Positions 23,683 to 31,431 of a stretch of 31,431 bases of DNA are shown piece by piece. Where the stretch lies: assembly GCA_022776215.1 (NCBI GenBank), contig JALFIR010000069.1:1-31431 (forward strand), written 5' to 3'. This DNA comes from Colivicinus sp022776215 (GTDB taxonomy: Bacteria > Bacillota_I > Bacilli_A > Erysipelotrichales > Erysipelotrichaceae). Position numbers and translations under genes: made by a program. Below the pieces are notes generated by a model. The model did not search any database. It saw only the letters and a program-made list of their open reading frames with translations, and was not told the origin of the DNA. Every line of letters starts with the position of its first letter. The stretch's first letter is position 1.

Positions 23683-25218
23683 GTGAACTATAAAGTACTT
23701 TGGACTGATATGCATAGTAATCTGCATCATGAAGCAATAAAGGATTTGCCTAAATGGGTTGAGCAAATGAAACAAACAATGGATTTTTGGCCTTTTGCGT
23801 ATTACCCATATGCAATGATGAAAGATCCAAAAACTGGCATGCCAGTTGAAGATCGTTATCCATTAGAGGATATTGAAAAAGACTGGGAATATATTCGTGA
23901 AGTTACAAAGAAAGTAAATGAAGAAGGATATCCAATGTTTATGGGATATGAATGGCAAGGTGCAGGCCTTGATGGTGACCACAACGTCTTCTTTAAAGAC
24001 AACGATCAAATGATGGAATATCCTTTAAGATATGAAGAACTTGTAGAAGCTTATAAGGGCAAGGATGCGATTGGCATTCCTCATCACCTAGCTTATCAAT
24101 TAGGTCATCGTGGTAAAAACTGGGCAACTCATAATGAAACATTTAGTCCGTTTGCGGAGACTTATTCATCACATGGTTCAAGTGAAAACGATCAAACACC
24201 AATTGAAATGGTAAGACATGTTCACATGGGTCCAAGAACTGGAGAGACATGTACTGAAAGAGGTCTTGAAAAGGGTTATAAGGTTGGTTTGATTGCTTCT
24301 GGTGATAACCATAGTTGCCCTGGTGTATATGGCTTTGGTTATTGTGCAGTTTTAGCTAAGTCAAACTCTAAGGATGATATTTGGGACGCGTTTGTTAATC
24401 GTCGTGTATATGGTGTAAGTAAGGAACGTATTGAACTTGACTATACAATCGATGATAAGGTAATGGGCGATACAATTAAGAAGAATGCTAAGTCAAAGCT
24501 TCATTTAGATGTTAAGGCAGCTAACGCAATTGATAGAATTGAAATTATTAAAGACAACAAAGTACTTGAAATGATTCCTCATACTTCAACTTGGGAGAAC
24601 GAAGAATTAAGTGGCACAGTTAGATTTAAGTTCCAATTAGAATTGGGCTGGGGACCAGATAGAAGAATCTTTCCTGATATTGAATCACGTAATTGGCATG
24701 GTAAGCTTGAAACTAAGGGTAAGTTAATTTCAATTGAAAAATGTTGGTCTAACTTTGGTCAAGAGCTAAGAAATGTTACTGATAATAGTTGTGAATTTGA
24801 TGTTACATCATATAAGACAACTGCTACTGGTAAGTGGATGGGTCCAAGTGCTATCACAACAGAAGGTTTCATCTTTGAAATTGAAGATGATATTGATTCA
24901 TCAGTAATGCTTACTATCGATGGTGTTAATTATGAATTAAAGATTAGAGACTTATTATATACAAGTAAGATTTATCCGTTACTTGATGAAGTAAGTGAAT
25001 TATTAAAGGAACGTTATAATTTTGAAGAATTCTATCGTTCAGATTCTTGGTGGCACAATTGTTATAAGATTAAGGTAGGACAAGCTGTTCCTGAAATTGC
25101 TTATACTCGTAAGATTGAAAGAGAAATTGATACAACTGATTGTCAAAATGTTCGTGTAAGAGTATGGCAAAAGAATGGTGCACTAGCTTGGTCAAGCCCA
25201 ATCTTTGTAGAAGAATAA
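23683..25218 (+). CDS. PHP/DUF3604-like metallohydrolase
   Basis: A 511-residue protein that starts with GTG after a strong AAAGGAGG. The first half (1-230) carries spaced metal-ligand motifs of the DUF3604/PHP type: DMHSNLHH (His11, 15, 16), GYEW (Glu90), DHNVFF (His100), IPHH (His134, 135), AETYSSHGSSE (Glu159, His164) and ASGDNHS (Asp208, His210). DDIWDAFVNRRVYGVSKERIELDY is a further DUF3604 signature. The second half looks like a beta-rich domain. No signal peptide is present. Lying between two sulfatases in a PTS operon, it probably hydrolyses a phosphoester, sulfoester or glycosidic bond of the imported compound; the reaction is unknown. Confidence 0.75.
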   Translation: MNYKVLWTDMHSNLHHEAIKDLPKWVEQMKQTMDFWPFAYYPYAMMKDPKTGMPVEDRYPLEDIEKDWEYIREVTKKVNEEGYPMFMGYEWQGAGLDGDHNVFFKDNDQMMEYPLRYEELVEAYKGKDAIGIPHHLAYQLGHRGKNWATHNETFSPFAETYSSHGSSENDQTPIEMVRHVHMGPRTGETCTERGLEKGYKVGLIASGDNHSCPGVYGFGYCAVLAKSNSKDDIWDAFVNRRVYGVSKERIELDYTIDDKVMGDTIKKNAKSKLHLDVKAANAIDRIEIIKDNKVLEMIPHTSTWENEELSGTVRFKFQLELGWGPDRRIFPDIESRNWHGKLETKGKLISIEKCWSNFGQELRNVTDNSCEFDVTSYKTTATGKWMGPSAITTEGFIFEIEDDIDSSVMLTIDGVNYELKIRDLLYTSKIYPLLDEVSELLKERYNFEEFYRSDSWWHNCYKIKVGQAVPEIAYTRKIEREIDTTDCQNVRVRVWQKNGALAWSSPIFVEE

Positions 25219-25219
25219 T

Positions 25220-26590
25220 ATGTACAATTTAGTTTATATAAATACTCATGATACAGGAAGGATGATAAGTCCATATGGTGAAAGAGTAATTACTCCATCT
25301 CTTGAAGAATTCGCAAGTGATGCAACACTGTTCACAAAAGCTTATTGTGTTGCACCAACTTGTTCTCCAAGTAGAGCTGCAATGCTTACAGGGACTTATC
25401 CTCATCAAAATGGAATGTTGGGTTTGGCTCAAAGGGGCTTTGGTTTAAATGATTATGATAAACATCTGGCTTCATATTTGAGATCCAAAGGATATCAAAC
25501 AGCTCTTAGTGGCATTCAACATGAAGTTGGTTGGTATTTGGATATCGATACAGAAGATTCTAAAAAGCTAGGTTATGATACAGTGCTTACAGAAAATCCA
25601 AAGGATTATGCGAAAGAAGATTTGCACATCTGGGATGAACATAATGTCGAAGCTTGTATCGATTGGTTAGATAGAATCGATACAAGTAAACCATTTATGT
25701 TGAGCTATGGTATGCATAGTACTCATCGTCCTTATCCTATTAATGTCGATGAAGAGATCGATGAAAATTTTGTAAAGCCATTGGATCCACTTGATTCAAA
25801 TGAATTAACTCGACACGATCAAGCTCAATTTATTACTAGTGCTAAGAATGCTGATAAGAATGTTGGCAAGTTGATTGATTATTTAAAGAGTCATGGCTTA
25901 TATGATAATACGATTATTATGTATACTACAGACCATGGAGTAGCTAATCCTTTCCATAAATGTAATTTACAAGATGATGGTATTGGTATTAGCTTAATCA
26001 TTAGACATCCAAATAAGGCTCATGGAATCGTTTATGATAATTTGATATCACATATTGATATCTTTCCTACTTTGTGTGATTTGTTGGGTGTTGATAAACC
26101 TGATTATCTTGAGGGTTTAAGTTATAGTGAGATATTTGATGACAATAGTCTAAAAATCGATAATGAAGTATATGCAGAGGTAAATTTCCATACATCATAT
26201 GAACCTATTAGATGTATTAGAAATGAAAGATATAAATATATTCGTTATTATGATGAGAGTTGGTTGAAATTGAATTTATCTAATATTGATGAATCGTTGT
26301 CTAAAAAATATTTAATGGATAATGGTTTAAGTGATAGAACTAAGCCAAAGGAAGCATTGTATGATTGTCTGTATGATAAACATGAAAGAAATAATCTGAT
26401 CAATGACGATGGTTTAAAAGATATTGTTGATGAGTTAAAAGATAAACTATATAAACATATGTTGAAGACTAATGATCCATTATTAAATGGAGAACTTGAG
26501 GTAAAACCAAATTATAAAGTTAATAAGAAAGAGTGTTTAAAGGCTTCAAGTAAAGATCCGAGTGATTATGATGAAAGAGGAAGATTTTAA
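25220..26590 (+). CDS. Sulfatase resembling N-sulfoglucosamine sulfohydrolase, cytoplasmic
   Basis: A 456-residue type I sulfatase without a signal peptide. The formylglycine motif is C48-S-P-S-R52 within APTCSPSRAAMLTG. The following PHQNGMLGL and the start NLVYINTHDTGR resemble the heparan N-sulfatase (SGSH) group. YTTDHGVANPFHKC gives the second metal site, and CLYDKHERNNL is the usual C-terminal sulfatase element (the family pattern is ELYDL..DP.E..NL). By analogy it would remove an N- or O-sulfate from a glucosamine-type sugar inside the cell. It starts 1 bp after the metallohydrolase gene. Confidence 0.9.
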   Translation: MYNLVYINTHDTGRMISPYGERVITPSLEEFASDATLFTKAYCVAPTCSPSRAAMLTGTYPHQNGMLGLAQRGFGLNDYDKHLASYLRSKGYQTALSGIQHEVGWYLDIDTEDSKKLGYDTVLTENPKDYAKEDLHIWDEHNVEACIDWLDRIDTSKPFMLSYGMHSTHRPYPINVDEEIDENFVKPLDPLDSNELTRHDQAQFITSAKNADKNVGKLIDYLKSHGLYDNTIIMYTTDHGVANPFHKCNLQDDGIGISLIIRHPNKAHGIVYDNLISHIDIFPTLCDLLGVDKPDYLEGLSYSEIFDDNSLKIDNEVYAEVNFHTSYEPIRCIRNERYKYIRYYDESWLKLNLSNIDESLSKKYLMDNGLSDRTKPKEALYDCLYDKHERNNLINDDGLKDIVDELKDKLYKHMLKTNDPLLNGELEVKPNYKVNKKECLKASSKDPSDYDERGRF

Positions 26591-26592
26591 AA

Positions 26593-27012
26593 ATGAGAAA
26601 ACTATTATTAATTAGCCATGGTCAATTAGCGAATGGCTTTAAAGATACTTTAAAATTATTTTTAGGTGATGATCATCCATTTGCGGCAATTTGTGCATAT
26701 GGCGAGGGTTGTCCTGATGTTGATGAAGAATTGAATAAATTTACTAGTGATATCACTGAGGATGATGAGGTATTGATTTGTTCAGACATTTTTGGTGGTA
26801 GTGTTAACCAAAAAGTGTTGCCTTTATTGAATAGAGAAAAAACATATATTATTGCTGGAATGAATTTGGCGATGTTACTACAAATTGGAACATATCCTGT
26901 AGAAGAACCATTGAGTGATGAGATTTGTCGTGGTTTTATGGAACAAGGCAAGGAAGCTGTTGTTTATGCTAATGATGCGATGAATAGTGAAGTTGAAGAA
27001 TTTGATGAATAG
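26593..27012 (+). CDS. PTS mannose-family subunit IIA
   Basis: A 139-residue cytosolic domain protein. Phosphoacceptor His9 lies in LLLISHGQLANGF, and CSDIFGGSVNQKV is the conserved active-site loop. It receives phosphate from HPr and passes it to IIB. It starts 2 bp after the second sulfatase. The IIA and IIB genes come last here, separated from IIC/IID by the sulfatase block, which ties the sulfatases firmly into the same operon. Confidence 0.94.
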   Translation: MRKLLLISHGQLANGFKDTLKLFLGDDHPFAAICAYGEGCPDVDEELNKFTSDITEDDEVLICSDIFGGSVNQKVLPLLNREKTYIIAGMNLAMLLQIGTYPVEEPLSDEICRGFMEQGKEAVVYANDAMNSEVEEFDE

Positions 27013-27021
27013 GAGTGAAGT

Positions 27022-27504
27022 ATGGAAATTAAGAATGTAAGAATCGAAGAAAGATTGATCCATGGGCAAGTAGTTACTGTTTGGTTGTCTCATTTAAAAC
27101 CTACAAGAATTATTATTATTGATAATGCAACATCAGCTAATGAACTTCAAAAACAAGCTTTAAGAATGGCATGTCCAAAGGGAACAAAATTATCTATTTT
27201 CTCAGTAGATCGTGCTATTGAAAGACTAGCTGAAGATCCATATCCAACAGAATCTGTATTTATGTTATTTAAGGATCCAAAGAACTTAAAAGAATTTATC
27301 GATAAGGGTTATGACATTAAGGCTATCAATGTTGGTAATATGGGAGGTAAAGAAGGAGCTACTCAAGTTAAGAAGGCTGTTTCTGTAACTCATGAAGAGG
27401 CTGAAATCTTTAGAGAATTAGCAGCTAAGGGCATTGCGATAGAGGCTAAGATGGTTCCAAATGATCCAGATGTAGATTTCCTTGATTTAATTAAGAATTT
27501 ATAA
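27022..27504 (+). CDS. PTS mannose-family subunit IIB
   Basis: A 160-residue phosphocarrier. IEERLIHGQVVTVW holds phosphoacceptor His14, and NVGNMGG is the usual loop. It phosphorylates the sugar during uptake through IIC/IID. AGGAG lies 6 nt before the ATG. It is the final gene of the operon; a terminator follows. No dedicated isomerase, deacetylase or kinase is visible, so later catabolic steps are encoded elsewhere. Confidence 0.95.
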   Translation: MEIKNVRIEERLIHGQVVTVWLSHLKPTRIIIIDNATSANELQKQALRMACPKGTKLSIFSVDRAIERLAEDPYPTESVFMLFKDPKNLKEFIDKGYDIKAINVGNMGGKEGATQVKKAVSVTHEEAEIFRELAAKGIAIEAKMVPNDPDVDFLDLIKNL

Positions 27505-27513
27505 TTAATAAAG

Positions 27514-27542
27514 AGCTTGATCTATAATAGATTGAGCTTTTT
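27514..27542 (+). terminator. Terminator of the PTS-sulfatase operon
   Basis: AGCTTGATCTA (27514-27524) pairs with TAGATTGAGCT (27528-27538) using two G-T pairs, with a 3-nt loop, followed by a run of T residues. Confidence 0.85.
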
Positions 27543-27563
27543 AAAAGTATGAAAGGAGCCTGA

Positions 27564-28124
27564 ATGAATAAAGAAAAAAATATATACTGGACACTATTTT
27601 GGTCCATGTTACAAATATCTGCATTTACCTTTGGGGGTGGCTTTGTCATTATTGGCATGATGAGAAAGAAATTCTGTGATGAATTACATTATGTTACTGA
27701 TGATGAAGTATTAGATATGACTGCTATTGCCCAATCTTCGCCAGGTGCATTGGCTGTAAATAGTGCGATTATATTTGGTTATCGCATTAAGGGATTAAAG
27801 GGAGCATGTATCAGTGCTTTGGCAACGGTTATTCCACCAATCATTATTATTAGTGTTATTTCATTATGTTATGAAGCATTCTCGACAAACTATTATATTC
27901 AAATTGCTTTACAAGTAATGAGAGCTTGTGTGGCTGCAGTTATTTTGGATGTTGTGGTAGATCTTGCCAAAGATGTATTTAAGACAAAAAATATGATCAA
28001 TATCATATTGATGTTTGTTGCGTTTATTGCGACATGTTTCTTCAAAGTGGGCGCTATTACAATTATTATTTTCTTCATCGTTTTAGGCTTAGCTAGAAGT
28101 ACTATAGCGGGAGATAAGGCATGA
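27564..28124 (+). CDS. Chromate transporter (CHR) family half-protein, first
   Basis: A 186-residue membrane protein of the short-chain CHR family, whose members work as pairs. FWSMLQISAFTFGGGFVIIGMM is the hallmark (TFGGG), and AIAQSSPGALAVNSAIIFGYRIKG is the second signature. About five or six hydrophobic segments follow. AAAGGAG precedes the ATG. It overlaps the second half-gene by 4 bp (ATGA). The true substrate in gut anaerobes is not certain; chromate export is the family name. Confidence 0.92.
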   Translation: MNKEKNIYWTLFWSMLQISAFTFGGGFVIIGMMRKKFCDELHYVTDDEVLDMTAIAQSSPGALAVNSAIIFGYRIKGLKGACISALATVIPPIIIISVISLCYEAFSTNYYIQIALQVMRACVAAVILDVVVDLAKDVFKTKNMINIILMFVAFIATCFFKVGAITIIIFFIVLGLARSTIAGDKA

Positions 28125-28687
28125 TATTATTTGAATTATTCTTAGTTTATTTTCAAATTGGCTTATTTGCGTTTGGTGGTGGATATGCCGCAATGCCTTT
28201 GATACAAAGCTTGGTTGTTGATGGCAAAGGTTGGTTAACAATGCCTGAATTTGCTGACTTAACAACTATTGCGGAAATGACACCAGGACCAATCTTGGTA
28301 AATAGTGCTACTTTCGTTGGTCAAAAGGTGGCAGGACTTGGTGGCGCCCTTATTTGTACAGTAGGTGCGGTATTGCCAAGTTTCATCATTGTTTTGGCTT
28401 TAGCTTATTTCTATACCAAATATAGAAATTTAAAGCTTGTTAAGAATATCTTAACTACATTAAGACCTGCAGTTGTCGCAATGATTGCGAGCGCTGGTTT
28501 AATGTTATTTTGTTTAGCTTTATTTGGCACTTCGACTTTTTCAGAAATCCATTTAAATAAGATACATTATATTGAATTAATATTGTTTGTTTTTTCTTTT
28601 GTGATTTTAAGAAAATTCAAGACAAATCCCATTAAGATTATCTTTGGTACCGCACTTATTGGGACTATAATGTATGTAATCATTTAA
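28121..28687 (+). CDS. Chromate transporter (CHR) family half-protein, second
   Basis: A 188-residue partner of the preceding protein, inserted in the membrane. LVYFQIGLFAFGGGYAAMPLI and TTIAEMTPGPILVNSATFVGQKVAG are the paired CHR signatures. It is co-translated with the first half through an ATGA overlap. A terminator follows within 10 bp. Confidence 0.92.
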   Translation: MILFELFLVYFQIGLFAFGGGYAAMPLIQSLVVDGKGWLTMPEFADLTTIAEMTPGPILVNSATFVGQKVAGLGGALICTVGAVLPSFIIVLALAYFYTKYRNLKLVKNILTTLRPAVVAMIASAGLMLFCLALFGTSTFSEIHLNKIHYIELILFVFSFVILRKFKTNPIKIIFGTALIGTIMYVII

Positions 28688-28693
28688 TCAAGT

Positions 28694-28725
28694 ATCCCCA
28701 TCTATATAAATAGGTGGGGATTTTT
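28694..28725 (+). terminator. Terminator of the chromate-transporter pair
   Basis: ATCCCCATCTAT (28694-28705) pairs with ATAGGTGGGGAT (28710-28721) with one G-T pair and a 4-nt loop, followed by TTTTT. Confidence 0.9.
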
Positions 28726-28727
28726 AC

Positions 28728-28784
28728 TTGACAAGAAAAGGTAAATAGAATTAATATAACAGTGTTATATAACACTGTTATATT
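28728..28784 (+). promoter_or_regulatory. tetR promoter with 32-bp perfect palindromic operator
   Basis: TTGACA (28728-28733) is a consensus -35, and a -10 such as TAATAT (28752-28757) lies 18 nt on. It is overlapped by a 32-bp perfect palindrome (28753-28784) whose left arm is AATATAACAGTGTTAT. The core ATAACAGTGTTAT is the kind of site a TetR dimer binds, so the downstream regulator probably represses its own operon. Confidence 0.75.
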
Positions 28785-28796
28785 TTATGAGGGAAT

Positions 28797-29420
28797 ATGG
28801 CTACAAAGGCAGAAGAAACACAAAGAAACATATTAGAAACAGCCAAGAGACACTTTCTAAGTGATGGTTTAACAGGGGCTTCACTTAGGAACATTGTGAA
28901 AGATGCAGGACTTACAACTGGTGCTTTTTATAAGTATTATCCGACTAAGGAAGCTCTGTTTGATGCGTTAACTGATCCGTATTTAGAACATATTTATGAA
29001 ATCTATGATCAAGTGGTTGCTGAGTTTGAAAAGTTATCGGCTGATGATCAAACCAAGAATATGGCTTCTATTTCAGATGAAGGCATGGAACAAATGCTAG
29101 ATTATGTCTATGATCATTACGATAATTTTAAATTGTTGTTGAAGTGTGGTGATAGTGGTAAGCATGAGAACTTCATACATGGCATGGTTGATAGGGAGAT
29201 TAAATCAAGTCATAGGTATCTAGAGAAGATGAAGGAAGAGGGTGTTGAGGTACCTGTAGTTGATGATAGTCTTATGCATATGATTTATACCGGTTTCTTC
29301 TCATCGATATTTCAGATTATTGAACATGATATTGATAGAATAACAGCTAAAGAAAATATTAAACAACTTAAGCAGTTTAATATTGGCGGTTGGGAAAGAT
29401 TGTGGAATGTAAAGTTTTAA
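28797..29420 (+). CDS. TetR/AcrR-family transcriptional regulator
   Basis: A 207-residue regulator. The N-terminal HTH (about 8-55: RNILETAKRHFLSDGLTGASLRNIVKDAGLTTGAFYKYYPTKEALF) is a clear TetR fold. The helical ligand domain is acidic and unassigned. It starts 13 bp after a 32-bp palindromic operator and is followed by an ABC exporter gene with no promoter of its own visible, so it likely controls export of a compound it senses. Confidence 0.94.
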   Translation: MATKAEETQRNILETAKRHFLSDGLTGASLRNIVKDAGLTTGAFYKYYPTKEALFDALTDPYLEHIYEIYDQVVAEFEKLSADDQTKNMASISDEGMEQMLDYVYDHYDNFKLLLKCGDSGKHENFIHGMVDREIKSSHRYLEKMKEEGVEVPVVDDSLMHMIYTGFFSSIFQIIEHDIDRITAKENIKQLKQFNIGGWERLWNVKF

Positions 29421-29474
29421 TAGGTGGTATATTTACCACTTATTATATTAGAGTATAGTTAGCTAAAGCTAACT
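29419..29474 (+). other. Two hairpins in the gap between tetR and the ABC gene
   Basis: AATAGGTGGTA (29419-29429) pairs with TACCACTTATT (29434-29444) with one G-T pair. AGTTAGCT (29457-29464) pairs exactly with AGCTAACT (29467-29474) and directly precedes the GGAGGA ribosome binding site of the ABC gene. Neither has a T-tract, so they may be mRNA processing or translation-tuning structures. Confidence 0.4.
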
Positions 29475-29484
29475 GGAGGAGAGA

Positions 29485-31224
29485 ATGAAAAAGAAAAAAT
29501 CTACATTAGATTGGATACTAGAGTGGGCAGGTCAAAAAAGAGGTGCTTACTTATGGAGTGTGTTATTGGCAATAATGAATGTAATCTTTAAGATTATTCC
29601 TTATTTTTTGATAGGTGATGTAATTAGATTATTTGTGAATGGGCAAAAAGACTTTAGTGTGTATTTGTATAAAGTGATACTAATCGCATTGTCTTTTGTG
29701 ACAAGTGAATTATTTCATTCATTATCTACTTCACTATCACATAAGGCAACATTTAGTGTATTGGCCAACATTAGAAAACAGTGTTGTGATAAGTTGGCTA
29801 GAGTACCCCTTGGTTATGTAAAAGATACACCATCAGGTACTTTTAAAAATATCATGGTAGAAAGAATTGATAGTATTGAAACAGCACTTGCTCATATTGT
29901 GCCTGAATTTACATCTAATCTTTTAGCTCCAATTATTATTCTTATTTATTTCTTTATGATTGATTGGCGTTTAGCTTTATGGTCATTAGTACCGGTTGTT
30001 GTTGGTGTTATTTGTTACTTTGGGATGATGATAGACTTTAGACCAAGTTATGAAAGAACTGTTAAAACTACAAAAGAATTAAATGATGCTGCCGTTGAAT
30101 ATATTGATGGAATTGAAGTGATTAAGGCTTTTGGCAAGAGCGAAAGTTCTTATAAAAAGTTTACTAAGGCGGCAATGGAATATGCAGATTCTTTTATTTC
30201 TTGGATGAAAAGATGTTCGATTTTTCAAGCATTAATGATGATTATGACACCATATACTTTATTAACAGTATTACCTTTTGGGGCTCGTTATGTGGAAAAT
30301 GGAACGCTTAGTCTTTCTAATTTTGTGATGTGTACCAGCTTATCTTTAAGTATTGTAGGGCCTTTGATTACAGTCCTTTCTTACAAAGATGATTTAGGCA
30401 AGATTAATGTGATTGTGGGTGAGGTTGCAGGAATACTTATGGAACCTGATTTAAATAGGCCTGACAAGAGTAAAGCTGTTCCTGTTGATGGTTCAATTAG
30501 TTTAAAAGATGTAAGATTTGCCTATCATGAAAAGGAAGTTTTACATGGCGTCAATATGGAAATCAGAGAAGGTAGTGTTAATGCTATAGTTGGTCCCTCT
30601 GGTAGTGGCAAGTCTACTTTAGCTAAACTAATCGCATCGTTGTGGGATGTTGATAGCGGTTCTATTAAAGTTGGCGAAGTTGATATTAGGGATATTTCTT
30701 TAGATGATTTTAATCAAAGAATTGCTTATGTATCTCAAGATAATTACTTATTTAATGAAACAGTACTTGAAAATATTAGACAGGGCAATCCTTCAGCAAG
30801 CGATAAAGAAGTTATTGAAATTACAAAAAGAAGTGGTTGTTATGACTTCATTGTGCAACTAGAAAATGGTTTTAACACAATAGTAGGCGGTGCCGGAGGA
30901 CATTTGTCGGGAGGCGAGAGACAACGTATATCTATTGCAAGGGCAATGTTAAAGAATACACCGATTATAATCTTGGATGAGGCTACTGCTTATACCGATC
31001 CTGAAAGTGAAGCAATTTTACAAAGTTCAATCGCAAAGTTAGTTAGAGGAAAGACACTTATTGTGATTGCTCATAGATTATCTACTATTAAGGATAGTGA
31101 TCAAATATTTGTGGTTAATGATGGAAGTGTAATTGCCCATGGTAAACACGAGGAGCTTCTTGTATCTTGTCCACTTTATAAGGAAATGTGGGAAGCTCAT
31201 ATTTCAGTAAAGGATGGTGAATAA
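29485..31224 (+). CDS. ABC exporter half-transporter (permease-ATPase fusion)
   Basis: A 579-residue protein. An N-terminal transmembrane domain (about 20-310, six segments) is followed by an ATPase domain (about 335-579). Walker A is VGPSGSGKSTLAKL, the Q-loop is YVSQDNYLF, the signature is LSGGERQR, Walker B is IIILDEATA and the H-loop is IAHRLST. All are intact. Such TetR-linked exporters normally come as two adjacent half-transporter genes. Here the partner is reduced to a 22-codon stub right after the stop codon, so this protein must work as a homodimer, with a partner from elsewhere, or not at all. Confidence 0.95.
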   Translation: MKKKKSTLDWILEWAGQKRGAYLWSVLLAIMNVIFKIIPYFLIGDVIRLFVNGQKDFSVYLYKVILIALSFVTSELFHSLSTSLSHKATFSVLANIRKQCCDKLARVPLGYVKDTPSGTFKNIMVERIDSIETALAHIVPEFTSNLLAPIIILIYFFMIDWRLALWSLVPVVVGVICYFGMMIDFRPSYERTVKTTKELNDAAVEYIDGIEVIKAFGKSESSYKKFTKAAMEYADSFISWMKRCSIFQALMMIMTPYTLLTVLPFGARYVENGTLSLSNFVMCTSLSLSIVGPLITVLSYKDDLGKINVIVGEVAGILMEPDLNRPDKSKAVPVDGSISLKDVRFAYHEKEVLHGVNMEIREGSVNAIVGPSGSGKSTLAKLIASLWDVDSGSIKVGEVDIRDISLDDFNQRIAYVSQDNYLFNETVLENIRQGNPSASDKEVIEITKRSGCYDFIVQLENGFNTIVGGAGGHLSGGERQRISIARAMLKNTPIIILDEATAYTDPESEAILQSSIAKLVRGKTLIVIAHRLSTIKDSDQIFVVNDGSVIAHGKHEELLVSCPLYKEMWEAHISVKDGE

Positions 31225-31225
31225 T

Positions 31226-31294
31226 ATGATTGAAATTCTTTTAAAGTTCATTAGATTTTCAGGCAAAGAAAATGGAGATAAATTTAAATTATAA
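31226..31294 (+). pseudogene. Truncated start of a partner ABC half-transporter
   Basis: An ATG 1 bp after the preceding stop codon opens 22 codons (beginning MIEILLKFIRFSGKEN) before a TAA. The sequence resembles the cytoplasmic N-terminus of a second ABC half-transporter, expected at exactly this place. None of the three frames continues the domain afterwards, so a deletion rather than a single frameshift is likely. A genuine 22-residue peptide cannot be excluded. Confidence 0.5.
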
Positions 31295-31342
31295 GTCCTT
31301 ATTTGCACATGAAGGGTAAAAACTATAATTATTTACTAGTGA

Positions 31343-31402
31343 TATAATATCGATGCTTGTAGAAAGGCAAGCATTCAAGAAATTTCATGAGGTGAATAGT
31401 TA
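31343..31402 (+). promoter_or_regulatory. Promoter and leader hairpin of the last gene
   Basis: A TATAAT (31343-31348) is followed by a hairpin, ATGCTTG (31353-31359) with CAAGCAT (31368-31374), in the leader. GAGGTGA (31388-31394 or so) is a ribosome binding site for the TTG at 31403. Confidence 0.45.
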
Positions 31403-31431
31403 TTGAAAAACTTGGCGGTTTTGATTATTCA
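31403..31431 (+). CDS. Start of an unidentified gene, cut by the window edge
   Basis: A TTG start with an upstream AGGTGA opens a frame reading MKNLAVLII and running off the window. The hydrophobic strand is compatible with the first beta-strand of many nucleotide-fold proteins. Too short to identify. Confidence 0.4.

Noticed and set aside
25229..25432. Minus-strand frame within the second sulfatase
   Set aside because: It is antisense to the conserved formylglycine-motif region and has no independent support.

Overview
The window is AT-rich DNA of a Gram-positive, probably anaerobic Bacillota (low-GC Firmicute). I infer an Erysipelotrichia-like gut lineage; this placement is a guess from gene content. 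It rests on AGGAGG-type ribosome binding sites, lipoprotein (not periplasmic) redox proteins, PyrR, a mannose-family PTS, an anaerobic sulfatase maturase and a small CXXC protein of the CD1871A type.

Layout. (1) 1-140 is the end of what looks like an IS21-family element, with four 22-23 bp end repeats. It abuts a 5'-truncated class I ribonucleotide reductase large-subunit gene (pseudogene, 141-2056), followed by an intact small-subunit gene. (2) 3248-4596 is a two-gene module: an HTH plus ADP-ribosyltransferase-like (DUF3990-like) protein and a DUF3791-like partner. (3) 4608-9455 is an envelope methionine-sulfoxide repair locus. A two-component system (minus strand) diverges from an operon of a 45-residue CXXC membrane peptide (6487-6624), a polyferredoxin-type membrane protein, a thioredoxin-like lipoprotein and a lipoprotein MsrA-MsrB fusion. 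(4) 9492-12028 holds an orphan RelB/DinJ-like antitoxin, a LutC/YkgG-type protein and an AAA ATPase with a DUF234-type nuclease-like C-terminus. The ATPase gene lies between two related repeats and downstream of two near-identical inverted repeats. (5) 12419-17400 is a tightly packed housekeeping run: pyrR, a degenerate Hpt-like protein, mnmG, gpsA, a MscS-type channel and two tiny membrane proteins. (6) 17448-19830 is a second, diverged copy of the module in (2), coupled by ATGA overlaps to an anaerobic sulfatase-maturating radical SAM enzyme. (7) 19840-27504 is a GntR/UTRA repressor diverging from a catabolic operon: PTS IIC, IID, sulfatase, PHP/DUF3604-like metallohydrolase, N-sulfoglucosamine-sulfohydrolase-like sulfatase, PTS IIA, PTS IIB. 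(8) 27564-28687 is a split chromate-transporter pair. (9) 28797-31294 is a TetR regulator with a 32-bp perfect palindromic operator, an ABC exporter half, and a 22-codon stub of the partner half. A new gene begins at 31403.

How the genes work together. Regions 6 and 7 fit one pathway. A sulfated amino sugar or small sulfated glycan fragment enters through the PTS. Two sulfatases without signal peptides act on it in the cytoplasm after the maturase converts their active-site Cys to formylglycine. Region 3 forms an electron chain from membrane iron-sulfur centres through a lipoprotein thioredoxin to MsrAB outside the membrane.

The most unusual signal is the pair of paralogous ADP-ribosyltransferase-like modules. 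The second has lost the predicted NAD-binding His and about 13 residues around it, and is translationally coupled to the sulfatase maturase.
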